In this document: positions 58,128 to 64,000 of the stretch, in pieces
How positions within the stretch are numbered: position 1 is the first letter of the stretch
How the letters are laid out: every line of letters begins with the position of its first letter
Source: Escallonia rubra
Lineage: Eukaryota > Streptophyta > Magnoliopsida > Escalloniales > Escalloniaceae
Direction of reading: 5' to 3'
Length of the DNA stretch: 64,000 bases
Assembly (NCBI GenBank): GCA_033065855.1
Contig: JAVXUO010003111.1
Span: forward strand, 44,834 to 108,833
The notes under the pieces: model-generated
Seen by the model: only the letters and a program-made list of their open reading frames with translations
Databases searched by the model: none
Told to the model about the DNA's origin: nothing
Program-made: the position numbers and the translations under genes

Positions 58128-58470
58128 AAGCACATGCATGATGCATACAATGTTAGCATATGTACTCATATGTATAATATATATATACATATACGGAATC
58201 GGATTTTACAAACGCTAGCACATGAACAAAAACATACATATATAAAACGCAATATTCATCACAACTATCGATTACAAACAAAAGCTAGCACATGCATATT
58301 ACATATAACGCAAGCACATGAAAAAAATGCATACAATGTTAGTATATATACTCATATGTATAATAGATATATATACATATACGGAATCGGATTTTACAAA
58401 CGCTTGCACATGAACAAAAACATACATATATAAAACGCAATATTCATCACAACTATCGATTACAAACAAA
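58128..58470. repeat. 187-bp tandem duplication upstream of the PMD gene
   Basis: AAGCACATG..., CGGAATCGGATTTTACAAACG and ATTCATCACAACTATCGATT recur 187 bp apart (for example 58195 and 58382). AT-rich with ATATAC runs. It lies 5' of the PMD start codon, probably in its leader or promoter. Confidence 0.85.
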
Positions 58471-58616
58471 AAAGTATAGATTTTGTGAACTTACGTGATC
58501 GGTTTAGGGTATTATAGGTGTTCTTAAGACGGAATTGCGCCGATCTGCTTGCCAACGACGCTGGGAAATGTTGTGAGTAGAAAGAGTGGAGAAGGGTGTT
58601 TTGAACGTATATTGAA

Positions 58617-58945
58617 CGTCTGCAATACAGTATCGCGGATGGCTATTACGTCCGCGATACAGTATCGCGGATGGCTATAACGTCCGCTACACTGTGTAGC
58701 GGACACTGTTGACGTGACATATAAGGACAAGATAACCGTCATTGCCGAAAAGGACTGACGGAACAGGCCCTGACAGGTGTCAGCCTAGGGGACGTCCGCT
58801 AAACTGTATCGCGGACGTCTTTTCGCTGTCTCCCATCAGGACTTTAATGTCCTCCGCCATACAGTGTAGCGGACAGGCGCGGAGGGACAAAAAGGTAAAA
58901 AACCCTGTCCGCGTTACTGTATGGCGGACGACTGACAGTTTTCGA
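58617..58945. repeat. palindromes at the right end of giant MULE 1
   Basis: Copies at about 58619 (degenerate), 58651 (GTCCGCGATACAGTATCGCGGAT), 58682 (GTCCGCTACACTGTGTAGCGGAC), 58794, 58851 and 58907. The last three lie within the right TIR and mirror those at 41895, 41952 and 42010 in the left TIR. The loop here is mostly TACAGT/ACACTG rather than TACAATG. Confidence 0.85.
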
Positions 58946-59040
58946 AAAAGGCGCGATCTGGGCCGTCCATCTTCCAGGATGGACGGCCAGATCGCACTAG
59001 CAACTTCTCCTATTTTGCTAGCGCTATCAACGGATCAGCT

Positions 59041-59043
<3 letters not shown>
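58750..59043. repeat. right terminal inverted repeat of giant MULE 1
   Basis: Inverse of 41798-42065, with 17 extra bases (around GCTATCAACGGATC) next to the terminal CTCCC. Contains the foldable pair CCGTCCATCTTCC and GGATGGACGG. Confidence 0.87.

Positions 59044-59080
<37 letters not shown>
59044..59080. repeat. (TA)n microsatellite shared by the two giant MULEs
   Basis: About 18 TA units lie directly between the inverted GGGAGCTGATCC termini of element 1 (ending 59043) and element 2 (starting 59081). Both elements therefore use the same TA tract as a flank. Confidence 0.92.
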
Positions 59081-59082
<2 letters not shown>

Positions 59083-59196
59083 GAGCTGATCCCTTGACAG
59101 CGCTGGCCAAATAGGATATCTTGCCAGCGCGATCTGGCCGTCCATCCCGAAGGGATGGACGGCCCAGATCATTTTTTTTTGCGGCGCTGTCAGTCG

Positions 59197-59414
59197 TCCG
59201 CTAGACTGTCTAGCGGACGGACCTTTTTACCATCTTGCCATCGCGAACCCGTCCGCTACACTGTGTAGCGGACGACATGGCAGGGGCCCACTGCTCCGAC
59301 AAAAAGTAGTCCGCCATACTGTCTAGCGGACGACTGTCATTCTGACACAATTCTGACTTGTGTGTACTTATTTCTGAACTGTCGGCAATGCTGTCCGCTA
59401 CACAGTATAGCGGA
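59197..59414. repeat. four palindromes in the left end of element 2
   Basis: GTCCGCTAGACTGTCTAGCGGAC (about 59196), GTCCGCTACACTGTGTAGCGGAC (about 59250), GTCCGCCATACTGTCTAGCGGAC-type (about 59310) and GTCCGCTACACAGTATAGCGGAC (about 59392). The loops differ between copies while the arms are kept. Confidence 0.88.
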
Positions 59415-59453
59415 CAGTATTGCCCATCCCCAAAACCTACTCAATTTTCTTTC

Positions 59454-59587
59454 AGCACAATTTTCTTCTCCTTCGGACATACTTCCATTTTCAGCTGCCT
59501 TCAAGCTTCGAGTAACACTTGCACAATTTTCTTCTCCTTCGGACATACTTCCATTTCCAGCTGCCTTCAAGCTTCGAGTAACACTTG
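59454..59587. repeat. 67-bp tandem duplication in the transposase leader exon
   Basis: CACAATTTTCTTCTCCTTCGG to GAGTAACACTTGC occurs twice in a row. Element 1 has one related copy at 42318-42382. Confidence 0.85.
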
Positions 59588-59958
59588 CTTCAAGCTTCGC
59601 TCAAGCAAGGTAAGTTTGCTTCAAGAAATTTGTCACTGTATTCATCAATTTGTGATTTTATACTCTAGATTTTTTGTGATGTTCTAGACATGATGTTCAT
59701 CAAAAAGGTATAATTTGTTAACTTTATATTTAATTCATTATAGTTTAATTCGATTTTTGGGCATGATGAATTCGTCTATTTATCTTACTAATTTAAATTT
59801 GTTATGTTCATTTGGAGACACTTTTGAGATTATGCATACGGTATGTTTGTCATCCTAAATTGGTCTATTCGCCAAGGTAATTTTTAGGTAATATTTTCAG
59901 TTAGAAATGCCATTTGATTGTTAAGCGTAGTCTATTTCTACACAGCTCTTGTTTCACA

Positions 59959-62751
59959 ATGTCTGATTTCGTGTCAAGCTCCAACGGCCCCGTAGATGCT
60001 AGTGATCCGTATCTAGGACGAACATTTGCTACGTTGGAAGAAGCTGAAGAATGTTTTCGAGCGTATTCATTGAGGGTTGGTTTTGGCATTAGAATAAAGA
60101 CTTCAAGAACGAGCACCATAACGAGAAAGATATGCTCTCGCTTATACGAGTGCCATAGGAGCAGAAACCCAGTGCAAAATGAGACACGCGTAGGCAATGA
60201 TGACAGTGATGACGAAATAGGATATCCGCGTAGAAGACGGGACTGCTTTGAGCGCACAAATTGCCAGGTCAAGATGTTCGTAAGCTACAAACCCAAACAA
60301 GACCATTGGCTTATTACCAGCCTGGAACTGGCACACAATCACCCGTTAGTAACCCCTTCTAAGGTGAGTCAGATGCATCAACACAAGAAGATGGGTAAGG
60401 TCGCAAGGAGCCTGATTCAGACAATGAGCAATGCGCGACTAGGACCTACCGACATGATTAATGTTCTTGCTGAACAGGCTGGGGGAATTCAAAATTTGAC
60501 CTTTAACACGACAGACGTTCGTAACGCGGTCCGAACCCATAGACGAGCCGCGTATGACCTCAATGATGCTCAAGCCACAATGAGCCTATTGAAACGGATG
60601 CAGATGGAGGACCCGCAGTTGACCTTCGATTATAAACTTGACGACGAGCATCGAGTTAGCACAATTTTTTGGGTCGACGGTCGTTCGAGGCTTGCTTATA
60701 AGCATTTTGGGGATGTCGTGACGTTCGACACCACATACCGTACCAACAAGTACTCGATGCCGTTCGCCCCTTTCACGGGGGTCAATCATCATTATCACTC
60801 CATCCTGTTCGGGTTCGCCTTGTTAAGGGACGAGACCGAGAGTTCTTTTGAATGGTTGTTTAGGACGTGGCTGGAAGCAATGAACTTCAAAGCACCCAAA
60901 GTGATCATCACCGATCAAGATTTGGCAATGAAGAAGGCTATTGCGACCGTCTTCCCAGACACTCGGCACAACTTGTGCACCTGGCACATAAGCAACAAAT
61001 ACCCGGAACGGCTGCATCACGTGTACGCAAAGTATCCAGACTTTAAACAGGATTTTGACAAGTGCGTCCTCAAGTCGTTAACGATTGAGGAATTCGAGGA
61101 GAGGTGGGAAAAGCTTGTTCGGGATTACTCATTGCAAGACAACGAGTGGCTCCAGCACTTGTACGAGCGCAAAGAGCAATGGATTGGCGTTTACACGAGG
61201 AGGTATTTTTCAGCGGGCATGAAAACGACGGGCAGGAGTGAATCCATGAATGCCACGTTCGATAGTTATGTGGGTACAGCTACCAATTTGAAGACTTTCG
61301 TTGCATCCGCACAAAAAGCGGTAGCTTCGTTGTTCGTAAAAGAAAGGGCTGCCGACTTTGCAACAACGTACAAACAAAGGAGAAGGTTGCTCGAGACCCC
61401 GCTGGAGCTGAACGGTGCCAAAGTCTATACGAAGGAGATCTTCTTGCTATACCAAGTAGAGCTGCAGAAATCGGGACGATACTGTATAAACAAGGTGGCA
61501 GAAAAGTCTACGCGTGAGTACAAGGTTTATTCGCTCGTGAATGACCTCGTTCCTGAGAAGCTGCGCAGAATGTATACGGTGAGCCACGACACATTGACGG
61601 ACTCGGTGACATGTGTTTGCAAGAAGTTTGAGTTCCATGGCATCCTGTGTAGACACGTTCTGCGGTTTTTCACCCAGAAGAATATCAGGACAATCCCCGA
61701 TAAATACGTCTTGCCACGGTGGACGAAAGGTGCAAACAGGTTGCACGGTACCATTTCCTTTCCGGAGCACGCGTATACTGACTTTGAAGAATCAGAGACG
61801 TTGCGGTATAATCATCTGGTGACGATGTTCACCCGTTTGTCCGTAAAGGGTGCTGCTACAATGGTCGGTTATAAACATCTCCTCGAGGTAGCTCAGCAAC
61901 AAGAGCCCATCGTCGACCAGTTGGAAGCAGCTTCAATCACCAACGCGGTTGACACCGAGCCTACGACGGGATCAGAAGACGACGAGCCGGGGGAGGAAGA
62001 CGACAATGATATCCGGCCGTTGGATCCAATTATATCGCAAACGAAAGGCCGCAAGAGATCTACGCGGATGAAAAGCTCTATTGAAACGGCAACTCAACCT
62101 AAAAAGCTGCGAAGGTGTGCATTGTGCAACAAAATGACTGACCACGACAAGCGGAACCATTACAAGGCACTGGGGATAAGTCCAGGGGGTTTGCAAGACG
62201 GGGAAGAAGATGACGCCGAAGATGAGGACGACAAGCTGCAGTGGACCTTTAATTTTTTGTATAAGTTTGACATTTGTAATAATTTTTATGGCAAGATAGG
62301 CATTTGTATTAGTTTGACATTTGTAATAATTTTTTACCTAATAAATTTTCGACCGAATACTGGAATGTTTTTACCATCTGATGGATGGATATGCAAGGAC
62401 CTAAATTTTTGGGGTTTTTTTAATTTTACGTCCGCTATACAATATAGCGGACGGCAGAGCAGAAACTTTTGGTTTTCATTTATGTCCGCGCTACTATATA
62501 GCGGCCGGAACAGCCCCATTTTACGTCCGCCATACAATATAGCGGACGGCAGAGCAGAAACTTTTGGTTTTCATTTATCTCCGCGCTACTATATAGCGGA
62601 CGGAACAGCAGGATTACGTCCGCCATACAATATAGCGGAGGGCAGAGCAGAAACTTTTGGACTTCATTTTACGTCCGCTATACAATGTAGCGGACGGCAT
62701 AGCAGTTCATTCGTTATCGACTTTTGGTCTTCTTTAATGTCCGCTATATAA
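59959..62751 (+). CDS. FAR1/FHY3-related MULE transposase of element 2
   Basis: The leader exon ends at 59609 (CAAG before GTAAGT); the intron acceptor TCTACACAG ends at 59945; the ATG at 59959 (MSDFVSSS) is chosen because it follows the acceptor, although the frame is open from 59914. Domains: FAR1 DNA-binding region about residues 24-130 (EECFRAYSLRVGFGIRIK, CQVKMFVSYKPK, LELAHNHPL), MULE transposase core about 245-345 (VTFDTTYRTN with the first Asp, IITDQDLAMKKAI with the second), SESMN downstream (candidate Glu), SWIM zinc finger about 552-571 (CVCKKFEFHGILCRHVLRFF), acidic tail and a CxxC element. It should cut the element's TIRs in the nucleus. Oddity: one base is lost near 62230 relative to element 1, so the natural end (EAAVDL) is bypassed and about 170 extra codons run into the palindrome array, ending at 62751. 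Core intact. Confidence 0.9.
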   Translation: MSDFVSSSNGPVDASDPYLGRTFATLEEAEECFRAYSLRVGFGIRIKTSRTSTITRKICSRLYECHRSRNPVQNETRVGNDDSDDEIGYPRRRRDCFERTNCQVKMFVSYKPKQDHWLITSLELAHNHPLVTPSKVSQMHQHKKMGKVARSLIQTMSNARLGPTDMINVLAEQAGGIQNLTFNTTDVRNAVRTHRRAAYDLNDAQATMSLLKRMQMEDPQLTFDYKLDDEHRVSTIFWVDGRSRLAYKHFGDVVTFDTTYRTNKYSMPFAPFTGVNHHYHSILFGFALLRDETESSFEWLFRTWLEAMNFKAPKVIITDQDLAMKKAIATVFPDTRHNLCTWHISNKYPERLHHVYAKYPDFKQDFDKCVLKSLTIEEFEERWEKLVRDYSLQDNEWLQHLYERKEQWIGVYTRRYFSAGMKTTGRSESMNATFDSYVGTATNLKTFVASAQKAVASLFVKERAADFATTYKQRRRLLETPLELNGAKVYTKEIFLLYQVELQKSGRYCINKVAEKSTREYKVYSLVNDLVPEKLRRMYTVSHDTLTDSVTCVCKKFEFHGILCRHVLRFFTQKNIRTIPDKYVLPRWTKGANRLHGTISFPEHAYTDFEESETLRYNHLVTMFTRLSVKGAATMVGYKHLLEVAQQQEPIVDQLEAASITNAVDTEPTTGSEDDEPGEEDDNDIRPLDPIISQTKGRKRSTRMKSSIETATQPKKLRRCALCNKMTDHDKRNHYKALGISPGGLQDGEEDDAEDEDDKLQWTFNFLYKFDICNNFYGKIGICISLTFVIIFYLINFRPNTGMFLPSDGWICKDLNFWGFFNFTSAIQYSGRQSRNFWFSFMSALLYSGRNSPILRPPYNIADGRAETFGFHLSPRYYIADGTAGLRPPYNIAEGRAETFGLHFTSAIQCSGRHSSSFVIDFWSSLMSAI

Positions 62752-62760
62752 TATAGCGGA
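62430..62760. repeat. palindrome array between transposase and B3 gene of element 2
   Basis: Copies at about 62430, 62485, 62526, 62580, 62617, 62672 and 62738, alternating GTCCGCTATACAATATAGCGGAC-type and GTCCGCGCTACTATATAGCGG-type. Spacers carry GGCAGAGCAGAAACTTTTGG. It is read in the extended transposase frame only because of the frameshift at about 62230. Confidence 0.9.
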
Positions 62761-62935
62761 GGGCTATATGATATATATTAATCATATCGGGCAATCGGCT
62801 GTTATCAGTCCTAACTGGGGGGCACTCTCTGTGTCTCGAACATCTAGCCCAGGCAACTACTCCATCTCCGGCGACCCACATCTCTGGTGACCCACAACTC
62901 CGGCGATAAACCGTCCCCCCTCAACGCCGACCTCA

Positions 62936-63416
62936 ATGGCTTCTGGATCGGAGACCACCTACGATTTTATTGGCAACTTGCACTTGGCAGGCAAACACTT
63001 TTTCAAAGTCATGATGCCGGGGTTTGAGAATGAACTTGTATGCCATCTATGTACTTTCGTGTGTTAAAGTTTTGATCTTTTGGTTAAAAACTAACCTATT
63101 TTTTGTGTATTGTGTTTGTTAGGACATACCGGAAGCCTTGACCAATCAATTTACAACAATTCATGACAGTGCAAGATTATATAGCCGCAAGGGGGCATGG
63201 CAGGTTGAAATCAAGCTGAAGCCCGGCCGACCCCAAAAAAAGCAATTCGCAGAGGGTTGGAACGTCTTCGTGCGCCAGCACGGCCTCGAACTCGGGGACT
63301 TTGTAGTGTTTGAACACCTTGGGTGGTGGGATTTTCAAGTTGTAATCTTTGATCGGAGCACTTGTGAAAAAATTTCTTTCCCCAATGTGAACCCTAATTT
63401 ATTATTAATAAAATAA
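62936..63416 (+). CDS. B3-domain DNA-binding protein of element 2, intact
   Basis: Two exons, 62936-63037 and 63123-63416 (GTATGC donor, TTGTTAG acceptor), give 131 residues. The protein is essentially a single B3 fold: HFFKVMMPGFENEL, DIPEALTNQF, WQVEIKLKPG, FAEGWNVFVRQHGLELGD, FVVFEHLGWWDFQVVIFD, as in plant REM-type B3 domains. B3 domains bind DNA in the major groove, so it is a nuclear DNA-binding protein. It sits between two palindrome arrays (62430-62760 and 63575 onward), which makes the palindrome its obvious candidate site (inference). Both coding exons are open and splice sites are canonical, in contrast to the element 1 copy. Confidence 0.88.
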
Positions 63417-63574
63417 TTTCTGTTCTTGTTGATTGTGTTTCGACATTTTTCCTCGCTTAATTGTGCTTAATTGTTTCGTTTGAGATTCCCTCGATATATT
63501 GAGATCGTTGATTGTGAGATCGTTGATTCTGAGATCGTTGATTGTGAATAGGACGATAATTGCAGAGATTTTAC

Positions 63575-63949
63575 GTCCGCCATACAATGTAGCGGACGGC
63601 ATATCAGACACTTTTTTCCGTCCGCTATACAATGTAGCGGACGGCCCAGCAGAAACTCCATCGACACTGGTCTTCATTTACGTCCGCTATACAATGTAGC
63701 GGACGGCGCAGAAACATTTGGTCTTCATTTTACGTCCGCCGTACAATGTAGCGGACGGCATAGACACTTTTTTACGTCCGCTATACAATGTAGCGGACGG
63801 TCCACAAATTCCACCCATCTACACTTACAAAATTTTGGTCTTCATTAACGTCCGCTATACAATGTAGCGGACGGCCCACGAGAAACTCCACCCCTCAACA
63901 CTTAGAAAAATTTGGTCGTCATTTACGTCCGCTATACAATGTAGCGGAC
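63575..63949. repeat. seven near-identical 23-bp palindromes at the window edge
   Basis: GTCCGC..TACAATGTAGCGGAC copies start at 63575, 63620, 63682, 63734, 63776, 63850 and 63927; spacings are 45, 62, 52, 42, 74 and 77 bp. Arms are 8+8 bp with a TACAATG loop, and variation is confined to two arm positions (CTAT, CCAT, CCGT). Spacers include AAATTTGGTC and CAGAAACTCCACCC words. It continues past the window. Confidence 0.93.
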
Positions 63950-64000
63950 GGCGCAGCAGAAACTCCACCCATCAACACTTAGAAAAATTTGGTCGTCATT

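Larger units (their letters stand above)
41798..59043. mobile_element. giant Mutator-like element 1 (17.2 kb) in a (TA)n target
   Basis: The left 270 bp (41798-42065) and the inverse of 58750-59043 are long terminal inverted repeats that read together nearly base for base: GGGAG, AGCAAAATAGGAGAAGTTGC, GCGCGATCTG, CCGTCCATC, GATGGACGGCCCAGATCGCG, and on through GTCCTGATGGGAGACAGC. The right end has 17 extra bases after GGGAG. Both sides are (TA)n. Contents in order are a FAR1/MULE transposase (+), B3 gene (+), inverted repeat, small gene (-), small gene (+) and PMD-protease gene (-), with palindrome arrays in every gap. Without the LTR element in its leader intron it is about 11.5 kb. Three of its five genes are broken, so it cannot move alone. 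Confidence 0.87.
59081..64000 (+). mobile_element. giant Mutator-like element 2, left part (runs off the window)
   Basis: Starts GGGAGCTGATCC right after (TA)n, with subterminal GCGCGATCTGGCCGTCCATC and GATGGACGGCCCAGATC as in element 1 but more diverged beyond about 100 bp. It carries palindromes at 59197, 59249, 59312 and 59392, a leader exon, the transposase gene, an array, the B3 gene and another array that continues to the window edge. By comparison with element 1, small genes A and B and the PMD-protease gene are expected beyond 64000. Confidence 0.85.

Noticed and set aside
1-64000. tRNA or rRNA genes
   Set aside because: The only tRNA-like signal is the retrotransposon primer-binding site at 44228. 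No cloverleaf or rRNA sequence was seen by eye.

Overview
The window is nuclear DNA of a flowering plant, probably a eudicot. It is AT-rich, has GT-AG introns, holds one spliced receptor-like kinase gene, and is otherwise packed with plant-type transposons (Gypsy, Sirevirus-like Copia, hAT, Mutator-like) nested several levels deep. I cannot name the species from sequence alone. Exon borders and element ends were placed by eye, using reading-frame continuity, terminal repeats and target-site duplications (TSDs).

Layout. 1-8.5 kb: upstream region and a seven-exon gene for a 504-residue membrane-anchored receptor-like serine/threonine kinase (At5g18500/At2g42960 type). It looks intact and is the only clear host gene; its last intron carries a small Mutator-like (MULE) insertion. 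8.7-10.2 kb: a long-TIR non-autonomous element. 10.8-17.2 kb: a decayed Copia pol fragment split by an A-tailed retroposon, which is itself split by a 4,037-bp hAT element with a perfect 8-bp TSD. 17.2-22.6 kb: AT-rich spacer with several MITE-like pieces. 22.6 kb: a truncated NBS-LRR N-terminus. 23-35.9 kb: a minus-strand Gypsy gag remnant broken by two LTR insertions. The second of these (27.0-35.25 kb) contains a MULE with an hAT derivative inside it, a 1.3-kb tandem duplication and another MULE. 35.9-40.3 kb: a second, BED-finger hAT relic with a MULE inside. 40.7 kb: a DUF1068 pseudo-exon.

41.8-64 kb is the most interesting part. Two related giant Mutator-like elements abut in one (TA)n microsatellite. 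Element 1 (41798-59043, 17.2 kb, long TIRs) carries in order: a FAR1-type MULE transposase pseudogene, a B3-domain pseudogene, a long inverted repeat, two intact divergent paralogous small basic proteins of unknown function, and a minus-strand plant-mobile-domain gene joined to a Ulp1-like (C48) cysteine protease, now degenerate. A young gag-only Sirevirus-like element (42766-48511) sits in its 5'UTR intron. Element 2 (59081 to beyond the window) has a nearly intact transposase and an intact B3 gene. In both, a 23-bp interrupted palindrome (arms GTCCGCTA and TAGCGGAC) is repeated dozens of times, only in the gaps between genes.

How the parts may work together (inference): the transposase would act on the TIRs. 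The palindromes resemble a dedicated protein-binding site array. The B3 protein or the two small basic proteins are candidates to read it, in a way analogous to VANDAL MULEs, whose VANC protein binds short motifs in the element's own non-coding DNA and counters silencing.
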